Source: CAZBLK01 sp964492715
Lineage (GTDB): Bacteria; Bacillota; Clostridia; Lachnospirales; WRBF01
Reading direction: 5' to 3'
Assembly (NCBI GenBank): GCA_964492715.1
Contig: CAZBLK010000001.1
Coordinates: 62,001-126,000, forward strand
DNA length: 64,000 bases
Numbering within the stretch: the first letter of the stretch is position 1; each line of letters begins with the position of its first letter. The position numbers were made by a program, and so were the translations under genes. The notes under the pieces are model-generated. The model was not told where the DNA came from. It did not search any database and saw only the letters and a list, made by a program, of their open reading frames with translations. This document shows positions 15,991 to 23,439 of the stretch, piece by piece.

Positions 15991-16023
15991 ATAGCAATTA
16001 CAGAAAATACGATAGAAGCGAAT
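15991..16023. repeat. Dispersed repeat B, partial copy
   Basis: ATAGCAATTACAGAAAATAC continues into GATAGAAGCGAA. This matches the reverse complement of one side of the inverted repeat at 45565-45638, with about ten bases missing. It appears to be a shortened copy of the same MITE-like element. Confidence 0.55.
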
Positions 16024-16272
16024 CATTTTTCACGAACGTTTCAACGTTAAAATATGATGAAGCTTGTATCAATTATTTTTGGTTTGCTGTAGATAATAAA
16101 TATTTTCTTTATAAAGAGTAGCATAAATTTAATTATAAGACAACAGCATTTAAAATTAATACTTTTTGCTTAGGACTAGTTTAACAGCACCTCAAAGTAG
16201 GACTAAAAATAATAGACCTCTTGCGAAATTATAAACGCCGCCTTTACGGCAACTTTTCCGTACTGTGACTAA
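16024..16272. other. A/T-rich gap with no recognised gene
   Basis: Between the HD gene operon and the decayed transposase this stretch holds no credible reading frame. A string near 16213 (AGACCTCTTGCGAAA) and the following short GC-rich palindrome (GCCGCCTTTACGGCAAC) could be leftovers of the insertion sequence that follows, but I cannot define an end. Confidence 0.4.
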
Positions 16273-16559
16273 GCGTTTAATGAACTACTAAAGACAAATA
16301 ACTCTGAAATACTAACCCCTGTAAAGTCAAAAAAAGGTGAAGAACAGTGGGAAAAGAACATGTTTGGTGCTGCTAGCAGATTGGTTTCTAAAGCTATCAG
16401 TTCTTTTTGTCAACCAATTGAATCTTTTTTAATTGGATTCAAGTAAAGACAAATATCCAACACGCTTCTAATGTTTGTTCTTCTAATGGACTCATTTCTT
16501 TTGTTGCTTCTAGGTTGGCTTTTTGCTTGCTTCTTATCATTATATTTTTTAACTCTTGA
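16273..16559 (+). pseudogene. Remnant of a DDE transposase (C-terminal part, frameshifted)
   Basis: Frame 1 (16273-16446) reads '...TPVKSKKGEEQWEKNM' and '...AISSFCQPIESFLI'. The match then jumps by a frameshift near 16437 to a second frame ending at 16559: 'VKTNIQHASNVCSSNGLI'. Together these give the C-terminal signature of IS4-like DDE transposases (QPIESFF..., K-T-x-I-Q-x-A-S-x-V-R-S-x-x-G-L). No start or N-terminal catalytic region remains, so this is a decayed insertion sequence. Confidence 0.7.
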
Positions 16560-16631
16560 TTCGCATTAATAATAAACTTTTTGTAAAATGAGTAGTATAT
16601 ATTATAAAAATAAAAATATGGGGGCATGAAA

Positions 16632-16952
16632 ATGATTATTACAACAACAACTTCAGTTGAAGGCAGAAATATTGTAGAATATAGGGGTGTAGTTTTTGGT
16701 GAAGTTATAGCTGGTGTAAACTTTATGAAAGACTTTATGGCAGGGCTTAGCAACATTTTTGGCGGTCGTTCTGGTACATACGAAGAAGAACTTATAAATG
16801 CAAGGCAAAGCGCACTTATGGAAATGGAAAAGCGTGCGGCTCACATTGGGGCAGATGCAGTGGTTGGTGTAGACATTGACTATGAGGTGCTTGGTACAGA
16901 CAACGGTATGCTTATGGTTACGGTTTCTGGTACGGCTGTTAAATTGGGGTAG
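16632..16952 (+). CDS. YbjQ/UPF0145 family protein
   Basis: A 106-residue protein starting MIITTTTSVEGRNIVEYRGV. The start at 16632 matches the family N-terminus and is seven bases after GGGGG; the ATG at 16626 is too close to that site. The family core 'GVNFMKDFMAGLSNIFGG' and 'AAHIGADAVVGVDIDYE' is intact. YbjQ proteins form pentameric beta-rich assemblies sometimes called heavy-metal-binding, but their function is unproven. It is likely cotranscribed with the next gene, whose start is directly adjacent. Confidence 0.9.
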   Translation: MIITTTTSVEGRNIVEYRGVVFGEVIAGVNFMKDFMAGLSNIFGGRSGTYEEELINARQSALMEMEKRAAHIGADAVVGVDIDYEVLGTDNGMLMVTVSGTAVKLG

Positions 16953-17453
16953 GTGGAAAGAGAGTTGAGTGCATACTACTTTCTTGCAAGTGATTTTCCA
17001 ATTGAAGAAAAAGAAAACAAGCTTATTGAAATGCTTTCAATAGAAGAAGCAATTTCAAAAGGGCTTGAGCCGCCTAGCTGGCTTAATAGCTGGGAAAATT
17101 TAAAAGTGTCGAACATGACTAAAAAAGTAATTTTGCGAGCGGATTCTGAAGAGTGCTTTGGTGAAATTGAAGTAAGAGAACAAAACGCTTCTTTTCAAGC
17201 ACGGCAGTTTACTGACAAAAAATATATTTCTGCAATTGATTGGAGATATACAGATGCTCGTGCGTTGCAGCTTATTGAGTATTTTAAAGAGCACCTTAAA
17301 ACTTCTTGCGAAATTGAATATTGGTATAATTGGCTGGACGAATTTACGGAGCCTCACTACACAAATATTACGGTTGATGCACTTACAACTGAGCTTTTAA
17401 AGTCGTTTACTTTTAATTTTGATGGAAGTAAATGTTTGAGAATTTACAAGTAA
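16953..17453 (+). CDS. Hypothetical protein (166 aa)
   Basis: I do not recognise a family. It is a soluble, acidic protein rich in aromatic residues ('SAYYFLASDFPIEEKENK', 'YISAIDWRYTDARALQLI', 'EIEYWYNWLDEFTEP'). The GTG at 16953 directly follows the stop of the ybjQ-like gene. A TTG at 16965 is an alternative start with AGGTGG eight bases upstream, giving 162 residues. A long imperfect hairpin follows as terminator, so it probably forms a two-gene operon with the YbjQ-like gene. Confidence 0.7.
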   Translation: MERELSAYYFLASDFPIEEKENKLIEMLSIEEAISKGLEPPSWLNSWENLKVSNMTKKVILRADSEECFGEIEVREQNASFQARQFTDKKYISAIDWRYTDARALQLIEYFKEHLKTSCEIEYWYNWLDEFTEPHYTNITVDALTTELLKSFTFNFDGSKCLRIYK

Positions 17454-17505
17454 GCTTTTTTTAGTAAGCTGAAAATGCAGCAAAACGGTGACTGCAAGAA
17501 CTTAG

Positions 17506-17590
17506 AACCTATCGTCAAAACCAAAACCACTGCTTTGGTTGCATTGCCACTTTGCCTTTCAGTGGTTTAATTTTGATGATAGGTTTTTAA
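17506..17590 (+). terminator. Long hairpin terminator after the 166-aa gene
   Basis: AACCTATCGTCAAAA and the following AACCACTG pair imperfectly with CAGTGGTT and TTTTGATGATAGGTT, followed by TTTTT. The stem is about 25 bp with a 28-base loop, longer than a usual terminator. Confidence 0.65.
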
Positions 17591-17612
17591 ATTGCTCTGC
17601 TTGCAAAAAAAT

Positions 17613-17641
17613 TTGACAATTACTAATGTATATGTTATCAT
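17613..17641 (+). promoter_or_regulatory. Promoter of the rplU operon
   Basis: TTGACA at 17613-17618, a 17-base spacer, and TATCAT at 17636-17641: a good housekeeping promoter. The expected start near 17648 leaves about 110 bases of leader before rplU. Confidence 0.75.
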
Positions 17642-17647
17642 GCAAGT

Positions 17648-17760
17648 TGTATGTGTAACCGCTCGAAGAGGTGTTAACTTTTGCTTTAAATTTGCAGGCA
17701 TAAGCATGCAGTTTTGCAAAGCCCGTATTCGGCGAGTTCTTAAATTAGGGAGGTGTAACC
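17648..17760 (+). ncRNA. Ribosomal protein L21 leader (5' UTR)
   Basis: The leader contains conserved-looking segments such as GTGTAACCGCTCGAAGAGGTG, a GCAGGCATAAGCATGC hairpin and CGTATTCGGCGAG directly before the GGGAGGTG ribosome-binding site. Firmicutes rplU genes are commonly preceded by a structured L21 leader that is thought to mediate autoregulation. The assignment rests on position, length and stem potential, not on a covariance model. Confidence 0.55.
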
Positions 17761-18072
17761 ATGTACGCAATTATTGAAGCAGGTGGAAAGCAATACAAAG
17801 TTTCTGAAGGTGATGTAATCAAAGTTGAAAAGCTTAACCAAGAGCCAAACTCAAGCTATAGCTTTTCAAACGTTATGCTTTTGTCAAAAGACGGCGAAGT
17901 TAAAGCTGGCGCACCATACATTAACGGTGCAAGCGTAACTGCAACTGTTTTGTCAAACGGCAAGGCTAAAAAGGTTATCGTTTACAAATATAAGTCTAAA
18001 AAAGGCTTCCATAAGAAAAAAGGCCATAGACAACCTTTTACTCAATTAAAGATTGAAAAAATCAACGCTTAA
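17761..18072 (+). CDS. rplU: 50S ribosomal protein L21
   Basis: 103 residues, normal length, starting MYAIIEAGGKQYKVSEGDVI and ending with the basic 'KKGFHKKKGHRQPFTQLKIE' segment that contacts 23S rRNA. The ATG follows GGGAGGTG. It opens the classical rplU-prp-rpmA-obgE cluster and is preceded by its own leader and promoter. Confidence 0.98.
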   Translation: MYAIIEAGGKQYKVSEGDVIKVEKLNQEPNSSYSFSNVMLLSKDGEVKAGAPYINGASVTATVLSNGKAKKVIVYKYKSKKGFHKKKGHRQPFTQLKIEKINA

Positions 18073-18076
18073 TTTT

Positions 18077-18412
18077 ATGATAACCGTTAATATTTATAGA
18101 ACCGAAGGCGGAATTATTTACGGCTTTCGTGCCGATAATCACGGTAAAGACATTGTATGTGCCGCTGTGTCAATTCTTACGCACAATGCAGTAAACAGCA
18201 TTGAAACTTTTACTCCGTGCGAGTTTACGCTTGACATTAAAGAAAACGGCGGATATATGAACTTAATCATAAATGATTTAAAAAATGGACATAGAAACAA
18301 AGAAGCCGAACTTTTACTTGAATCTATGACACTTGGTCTTTTAGGAATTCAAGAACAGTACGGCAAGCACATTGTAGTTAACGATAGGAGGTGCAGTAAT
18401 GTTAAAAATTAA
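18077..18412 (+). CDS. prp: Ribosomal-processing cysteine protease Prp, with a shortened active-site loop
   Basis: 111 residues from the ATG at 18077. Prp (YsxB family) removes the N-terminal extension of L27 in Firmicutes, and it is placed, as usual, between rplU and rpmA. The active-site block reads 'GFRADNHGKDIVCAAVS': His22 and Cys28 are only five residues apart, whereas in the family the pair is separated by about eleven (GHAxxxxxGxDIVC). About six residues of the loop are therefore missing. The rest ('CAAVSILTHNAVNSIE', 'LLLESMTLGLLGIQEQYG') is typical. The 3' end overlaps rpmA by 14 bases. Confidence 0.88.
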   Translation: MITVNIYRTEGGIIYGFRADNHGKDIVCAAVSILTHNAVNSIETFTPCEFTLDIKENGGYMNLIINDLKNGHRNKEAELLLESMTLGLLGIQEQYGKHIVVNDRRCSNVKN

Positions 18413-18689
18413 CCTTCAGTTTTTTGCACATAAAAAGGGCGTAGGCTCAACAAAGAACGGTCGTGACTCTGAGTCAAAGCGTCTTGGGCCAAAACGTGCA
18501 GACGGACAATACGTTCTTGCAGGCAACATTCTTTACACTCAACGTGGAACGAAAATTCACCCAGGTGCAAACGTAGGCAGAGCTTCTAACGACTCTCTTT
18601 TTGCTCTCGTTGACGGCCAAGTTCGTTACGAGCGTAAGGGCAGAGACAAGAAAAAAGTTTCTGTATACCCAGTTTCTCTTGCGGAATAA
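18399..18689 (+). CDS. rpmA: 50S ribosomal protein L27 with Prp-cleavable extension
   Basis: 96 residues. The N-terminus MLKINLQFFAHKKGVGSTKNG carries the Firmicutes-type extension ending in QFFA. The Prp protease encoded just upstream would cut before the Ala-His to expose the mature end that reaches the peptidyl transferase centre. The ATG follows AGGAGG located inside prp. Confidence 0.98.
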   Translation: MLKINLQFFAHKKGVGSTKNGRDSESKRLGPKRADGQYVLAGNILYTQRGTKIHPGANVGRASNDSLFALVDGQVRYERKGRDKKKVSVYPVSLAE

Positions 18690-18758
18690 TAATGTTAAGA
18701 CAAATGCCGTGCATAGCACGGCTTTTGTTATATGAAAGGCTATGTACTGAGGTGTAAC

Positions 18759-20039
18759 ATGTTTGTAGATAGAGTTAAAATAAACGTTAAAGGCGGAGCA
18801 GGCGGAAACGGCTGTGTTTCGTTTTATCGTGCAAAGTATATAACACACGGAGGCCCAGACGGCGGCGACGGCGGGCGAGGTGGCGACATAATTTTTGAAG
18901 CTTCCTCAAGCATTACAACTCTGCTTGACTTCCGCTTTAAAAAAAGCTTTAAGGCAAACCCAGGCGAAGACGGAAAAAAGCTTAACTGCTCTGGGAAGGA
19001 CGCACAAGACGTTGTTATAAAAGTTCCTGTTGGCACTGTTGTTAGAGAAGCAAAAACGAATAAAGTTATGCTTGACTTAGTAAACGATGGGGAACAAAAA
19101 ACGCTTATAAAAGGCGGCAAAGGCGGCAAAGGCAACCAGCATTTTGCAACGCCGACAATGCAAGCGCCACGTTATGCACAGCATGGCAGGGCTTCTAAAG
19201 AATATGAAGTTATTCTTGAGCTAAAGCTTATTGCTGATGTAGGGCTTATTGGTTTTCCAAATGTTGGCAAGTCAAGCCTTTTGTCCATGGTAACAAACGC
19301 TAACCCTAAAATTGCAAATTACCACTTTACAACTCTTGCGCCAAACCTTGGTGTAGTACGCACAAAAAGCTTTAACGACTTTGTTATGGCGGATATTCCA
19401 GGGCTTATTGAAGGAGCAAGTGAAGGGGCAGGGCTTGGGCACGAGTTTTTGCGCCACGTTGAGCGTACAAAAGTTTTGATACACGTTGTTGATGCGGCGG
19501 CGCTTGAGGGTGGTGACCCTGTTGACAGTGTAAACAAAATTAATGATGAGCTTTATAAATACAATGAAGTGCTTATGAAGCGTCCGCAAATTATTGCGGC
19601 AAACAAAATGGACATTCCAGAAGCGGCTGAAAACCTTGAACGACTTAAAAAAGAGTTCGAGCCAAAGGGCTACAAAGTTATGCCAGTTTCTGCGGCAACA
19701 GGTGACGGCTTGCCAGACTTAATGGCGGTTGTGGCAGAAACGCTTTCAACCTGCGAAGTTGGCGAAGTTGTTTTTGAACCAGAATACTCCGAGTTCGACG
19801 ACTTTAACACAACTTACGAGCCAATTATCGTTGAAAAAACAGGCTCTGGTGAATTTTCGGTTTATGGCACTGCTGTTACAAAAATGCTTGGTTACACAAA
19901 CCTTGAAACAGAAAAAGGCTTCCGCTTTTTTCAAGATTATTTGCGTAAGTCTGCAATTGATGAAAGGCTTAAACAGCTTGGAATTCAAGAAGGCGACACT
20001 GTAACGGTTTGTGACCTGCAGTTTGAATATTATGAGTAA
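18759..20039 (+). CDS. obgE: GTPase Obg (ribosome assembly)
   Basis: 426 residues from the ATG at 18759 (MFVDRVKINVKGGAGGNGCV), with GAGGTG upstream. The glycine-rich Obg domain comes first (1-160, with GGPDGGDGGRGGDI). The G domain follows, with G1 GFPNVGKSS, G3 DIPG, G4 NKMD and G5 SAATGDG, and then the C-terminal OCT domain (about 340-426). Obg binds the 50S subunit late in assembly and links ribosome status to growth and, in sporulating bacteria, to sporulation onset. Confidence 0.97.
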   Translation: MFVDRVKINVKGGAGGNGCVSFYRAKYITHGGPDGGDGGRGGDIIFEASSSITTLLDFRFKKSFKANPGEDGKKLNCSGKDAQDVVIKVPVGTVVREAKTNKVMLDLVNDGEQKTLIKGGKGGKGNQHFATPTMQAPRYAQHGRASKEYEVILELKLIADVGLIGFPNVGKSSLLSMVTNANPKIANYHFTTLAPNLGVVRTKSFNDFVMADIPGLIEGASEGAGLGHEFLRHVERTKVLIHVVDAAALEGGDPVDSVNKINDELYKYNEVLMKRPQIIAANKMDIPEAAENLERLKKEFEPKGYKVMPVSAATGDGLPDLMAVVAETLSTCEVGEVVFEPEYSEFDDFNTTYEPIIVEKTGSGEFSVYGTAVTKMLGYTNLETEKGFRFFQDYLRKSAIDERLKQLGIQEGDTVTVCDLQFEYYE

Positions 20040-20065
20040 TAAAGTAATAAAGGTTGGGTGATTTT

Positions 20066-20362
20066 TTGCTTACAAGTAAGCAAAGGGCTTTTTTAAGAGG
20101 GCTTGCAGGAAAAACGAACGCCGTTTTTCAAATTGGTAAGTCTGATGTTTCGCCTGAAATTGTAAAGGCAATTGACGAGCATTTAGAAGCTAACGAGCTT
20201 GTGAAAATTAGCTTGCTTGAATCGTGTGAGTCTTCGCCGAGAGAAGCGGCGGACATGCTTATGGGTAGGACACGCTCTGAAGTTGTGCAAGTTATTGGGC
20301 GAAAGGTTGTGCTTTACAGGCAATCTATGGGGAAGCAAAAAATTGAGCTTCCTAAAGAATAA
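20066..20362 (+). CDS. yhbY: YhbY-family RNA-binding protein (CRM domain)
   Basis: 98 residues from a TTG start at 20066 (MLTSKQRAFLRGLAGKTNAV), chosen because it matches the family N-terminus and GGTTGGGTG precedes it; a TTG at 20054 is the longer alternative. The CRM fold core includes 'FQIGKSDVSPEIVKAIDEHLEANELVK' and the GxxG-type loop 'VIGRKVVLYRQS'. YhbY proteins associate with 50S precursors, consistent with its position behind obgE. A strong terminator follows. Confidence 0.93.
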   Translation: MLTSKQRAFLRGLAGKTNAVFQIGKSDVSPEIVKAIDEHLEANELVKISLLESCESSPREAADMLMGRTRSEVVQVIGRKVVLYRQSMGKQKIELPKE

Positions 20363-20390
20363 TAAAGTTATAATAAGAGTTATAATAAAA

Positions 20391-20431
20391 CAAAGGCGGT
20401 TACACTTTTTTTTCTGTGTAACCGCTTTTTG
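20391..20431 (+). terminator. Terminator of the rplU-yhbY operon
   Basis: AAGGCGGTTACAC pairs with GTGTAACCGCTTT around a T-rich loop and continues into TTTTG. It lies between the convergent yhbY and DUF4097 genes. Confidence 0.85.
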
Positions 20432-20468
20432 TTAGGCATATATAAATTAGGGGAAGTCGTTTAAGTTG

Positions 20469-21629
20469 TTAGCTTCTAACAACTATGTCGCCAGAAACTG
20501 ATGAAGCCTTAAATGTAGGGCTGCCGCTTCCGAAAGAAGCTGTTCCACTGTGGCGGTATTTTTGCCCTGTAAATGCGTTTCTTACACTGCCTGAAAGCGT
20601 TGAGTAATCAAGCATAAAGCCGTCATTTTGCGGAAGCTTTATTGTTTGGTCACCGCTTACGGCTTTAAGTTTTGCGCCATTTACTGGCATGTTTTTAAGG
20701 CTAATTTCAATGTCACCGCTTGCAGTGTGGGCTTTTATTTCTTCCAAAACTTTTCCAGCAAGCTCAATGTCACCGCTTGCAGTGTTTAGTTTTGCAACTG
20801 TAAAGTCGCCGCTTGCTTCTATGTCACCGCTTGCAGTTTGTAGCTCTAAAGCTTTAATTGTGCCAGTTGCTTCTATGTCGCCACTTGCAGTTTCCAAATG
20901 GGCAATTTCTCCAGTACCTTTTACATCAATGTCACCGCTTGCAGTTTGCACTTTTATCAAGTCAAAGTCGCCTGTGCTATTTATATCTCCGCTTGCAGTG
21001 TTTAGCGCAACTTCTTTTGACTTTCTCACCTCAAGCTTAATGTCACCGCTAACTGTAGAAACGTTTATATCAAGAAGCTGTTCAGCAGGAACAAACACCT
21101 TTATTTGTGCGCTAATTCTCTTTGTAAAAAATATGTTGTTCCAAAAATTTTCTCGCTTAATAAAAAGAGTGCCGTTTTCAACGAAAATATTTGGCATATA
21201 TCCCTTGTTTTTTGAAAATACTCTAACAGAAACATCTTTTTCCCCATATGTTGAAATTGTAATGTCTTCTGTCATTAATGATGCGTCTATTGCACAAACA
21301 GAGTCTTTAGAAAAGCTTACATAGCCTTCTTGCGTATTTGAATTGCTTGAGTTTATATTTGTGTTTGTGCCAGTGGCGCTTGTGAGGTTAACTGTAGTTC
21401 TAAACCCATTACCACCCAAGCTTTTTACCAATTCGTCAGGGTCGCCAAGGCTTTCAATTGTCAAGTCGTATGCTTCACGTTCGTCAACGCCGTCTGCAAC
21501 AAGCTCGGCATACCGTTCATTTAGGTTCAAAATAATTTCTTCCATAATATCTTGTGTTTCCTGTGATTGCCTAACATTTGTAAAAATGTCAGTTACATAC
21601 TGTCTAAATAAATTATCATTTCCGTTCAT
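20469..21629 (-). CDS. DUF4097-type beta-helix repeat protein
   Basis: A 386-residue protein with an N-terminal helical domain (about 1-70, 'IILNLNERYAELVADGVDER') of the kind found at the start of PadR-linked membrane proteins. A DUF4097 region follows (about 105-386) with short beta-strand repeats in which TASGDI recurs six times at spacings of 18-22 residues. No transmembrane segment or signal peptide is seen, unlike many homologues. It starts 11 bases after the PadR gene and ends at a convergent terminator. PadR-DUF1700-DUF4097 sets respond to cell-envelope stress in many Firmicutes, but the biochemical role is unknown. Confidence 0.85.
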   Translation of the reverse strand: MNGNDNLFRQYVTDIFTNVRQSQETQDIMEEIILNLNERYAELVADGVDEREAYDLTIESLGDPDELVKSLGGNGFRTTVNLTSATGTNTNINSSNSNTQEGYVSFSKDSVCAIDASLMTEDITISTYGEKDVSVRVFSKNKGYMPNIFVENGTLFIKRENFWNNIFFTKRISAQIKVFVPAEQLLDINVSTVSGDIKLEVRKSKEVALNTASGDINSTGDFDLIKVQTASGDIDVKGTGEIAHLETASGDIEATGTIKALELQTASGDIEASGDFTVAKLNTASGDIELAGKVLEEIKAHTASGDIEISLKNMPVNGAKLKAVSGDQTIKLPQNDGFMLDYSTLSGSVRNAFTGQKYRHSGTASFGSGSPTFKASSVSGDIVVRS

Positions 21630-21640
21630 AGCTTCTCCCC

Positions 21641-21964
21641 TTAAAATAATAGTATGTCAAGCCAATGTTTAACTTTTGACCAGTCGTTGCAGTTTTCGTT
21701 GTACAAAGCTTTGCCGCTTTCTGTAATTGAATAATACCGCCGCCTTGCGCCGCTTGCTTCGTCGCCCCAATACGAAGTAATGTAACCACCTTGCTCTAGC
21801 CTGCGAAACGTTGTATAAAGTGTTGCTTCTTTTATGTCAAAACCGTTTTCAGTTTTTTGGCGAACGTTTTTAGAAATTTCGTAGCCGTAGCTGTCGCCTT
21901 TTAAAAGTGCCGCAAGAATAATTGTGTCGGTGTAACCTCTTAAAATATCAGATGTGTTTAACAT
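21641..21964 (-). CDS. PadR-family transcriptional regulator
   Basis: 107 residues forming a winged helix: 'GYTDTIILAALLKGDSYGYEISKNV' and 'IKEATLYTTFRRLEQGGYITSYW'. The C-terminus ('DEASGARRRYYSITESGKAL') is the PadR wing signature. It is the first gene of a two-gene operon with the DUF4097 protein and probably represses its own operon. The start at 21964 follows AGGTGG. Confidence 0.93.
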   Translation of the reverse strand: MLNTSDILRGYTDTIILAALLKGDSYGYEISKNVRQKTENGFDIKEATLYTTFRRLEQGGYITSYWGDEASGARRRYYSITESGKALYNENCNDWSKVKHWLDILLF

Positions 21965-22054
21965 TTTTCACCACCTATTGTAATTGCAAAAATATAATTA
22001 ATTGGAATAAATATATTATATACAAATATACCTCATCTGTAAAGGTATATTTTT

Positions 22055-22087
22055 AAAAAATAAACCCAGCGGAAAAACCGATGGGTT
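22055..22087 (-). terminator. Terminator of the DUF362 gene
   Basis: On the minus strand AACCCATCGG pairs with CCGCTGGGTT (one mismatch) and is followed by TATTTTTTAAAA. Confidence 0.8.
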
Positions 22088-22092
22088 AAAAA

Positions 22093-23241
22093 TTATTTAT
22101 TTACAATGCTTTTTAAGAAAGAAGGGCGGTGCACTGTAACGGCTTTTTGTGGGCAAAGCTCTTGGCAGCAATAGCACCTTATACATTTTTCTAAATCTAC
22201 AACTGGCTTTTTGCTAGTCATATCAATAATTTTTGCAGGACAGTTGTCTGCACAAATGCCACAGCTAATGCAGGTATTAAAGTCAAAAAGAGGGCGTGGC
22301 TGAACATATTTGTTTAAAAACTTCTTTAGAAACGGCGGAACATTCATCATGTCGCCAAACCAAATTGTTTCTGGAATTTCAAAGTCTTTAATTTTAAAAG
22401 ATTCAATTTCGCTTCCGCTAAACTCAATGTCGTCAAAGCCTTCACTGCAAATTCCACGGTCTATGCAGTTTTTAATTGTGTAAACGTCTTTATGCTCTAG
22501 GTTAATAATTCGTGAAGCAACTTTGTCGAGGTGGTATGGGCTGTCTGAAGCAATTACAACGTTTACATGCCGTGGTGTTCCACCAGAAGGGCCGTTGCCT
22601 TCCATTCCAATGATGCCGTCCATAAAGGACAAAACAGGGTTTGCACACAGGCAAATGTCAATTAAGGCGTTTGCAAACGTAGGTTTTTGGGGCATGTTTA
22701 AGTGATACTCTGCTTTCATAATTCCAGGAACTGTGCCGAACATGTTTTTAACAGCACCTGTAAAAACCATCATGCCGTGGGTTTTTAGCTTTGAAACAGA
22801 AATTACTTTGTCAACGTCGTTTAGCATGTCGGTAACTGTAAGCTGTTTTAAAAGAAGCCCATTTGGGTTTGAACGCTCTGCAAACTTGTAGTTGCTGTTT
22901 AGCTTTGCGCCTGTTGCAGTTGCTACTTGCTCCATTCCTGTAACTTTGTAAATTCCAGCCAAAGCTTTTTCATTAAAAGGCCCTCCAGGGCTGTCGCCTA
23001 TAACAACGCTTGCGCCAAATTCCATTAAAAGCTCGCATAGGGCTTGAACAAACACAGGGTGGGTTGTAGCCGCAACCTCAGGGCTTTTTTTAATGAGTAA
23101 GTTCACCTTTAACAAAACTTTTTCGCCCTTTTTAATGTATTTTTCTAAACCACCTAAGTTTTTAATACTTTCTGTTAGAGCTTGTTTTACAAGAGCAAGT
23201 TCATACTTGTTACACCTAATTAAGGATACTTTTGCGTTCAT
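22093..23241 (-). CDS. DUF362 protein with C-terminal 2[4Fe-4S] ferredoxin domain
   Basis: 382 residues. The DUF362 domain (about 10-300) includes 'VLLKVNLLIKKSPEVAATTHP', 'VVIGDSPGGP' and 'VISVSKLKTHGMMVFTGAVKNMFG'. The C-terminal part has two ferredoxin cluster motifs, CISCGICADNCP and CIRCYCCQELCP. Such proteins occur widely in anaerobes, and the redox partner and substrate are unknown. It is a single gene with its own terminator. A copy of dispersed repeat A lies just upstream (23269-23333). Confidence 0.92.
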   Translation of the reverse strand: MNAKVSLIRCNKYELALVKQALTESIKNLGGLEKYIKKGEKVLLKVNLLIKKSPEVAATTHPVFVQALCELLMEFGASVVIGDSPGGPFNEKALAGIYKVTGMEQVATATGAKLNSNYKFAERSNPNGLLLKQLTVTDMLNDVDKVISVSKLKTHGMMVFTGAVKNMFGTVPGIMKAEYHLNMPQKPTFANALIDICLCANPVLSFMDGIIGMEGNGPSGGTPRHVNVVIASDSPYHLDKVASRIINLEHKDVYTIKNCIDRGICSEGFDDIEFSGSEIESFKIKDFEIPETIWFGDMMNVPPFLKKFLNKYVQPRPLFDFNTCISCGICADNCPAKIIDMTSKKPVVDLEKCIRCYCCQELCPQKAVTVHRPSFLKSIVNK

Positions 23242-23268
23242 AGCATTCCTCCAAAAAATTTACCAATT

Positions 23269-23333
23269 GTAGAAATTCTGTTTTTAATCGACATTTCTAT
23301 TTGCCAATACCGTTAAAAACCGGAATTGATTTA
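23269..23333. repeat. Dispersed MITE-like repeat A, shortened copy
   Basis: TAGAAATTCTGTTTTTAATC is followed after a short gap by CCGTTAAAAACCGGAATTGA. Both ends of the element are present, but about 40 bases of the central palindrome seen at 301-406 are missing. Confidence 0.7.
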
Positions 23334-23439
23334 GCTAACATATATTATATGCCTATTTTTTATTATTGCAAGGGGCAATTTTTTATAGTAAAATTAGTTA
23401 ATATTATAAATTTATGTATGAAGTGAAATTGAGGTAGAT

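Noticed and set aside
20720..21000. Regularly spaced repeats resembling a CRISPR array
   Set aside because: The repeat is the coding sequence for TASGDI in the DUF4097 protein; spacing follows protein repeats and no cas genes or typical direct repeats exist.
20689..21324. Plus-strand frame of 211 codons opposite the DUF4097 gene
   Set aside because: It mirrors the TASGDI repeat on the other strand (recurring 'SPLAV'), has no ribosome-binding site, and its regularity is explained by the real gene.
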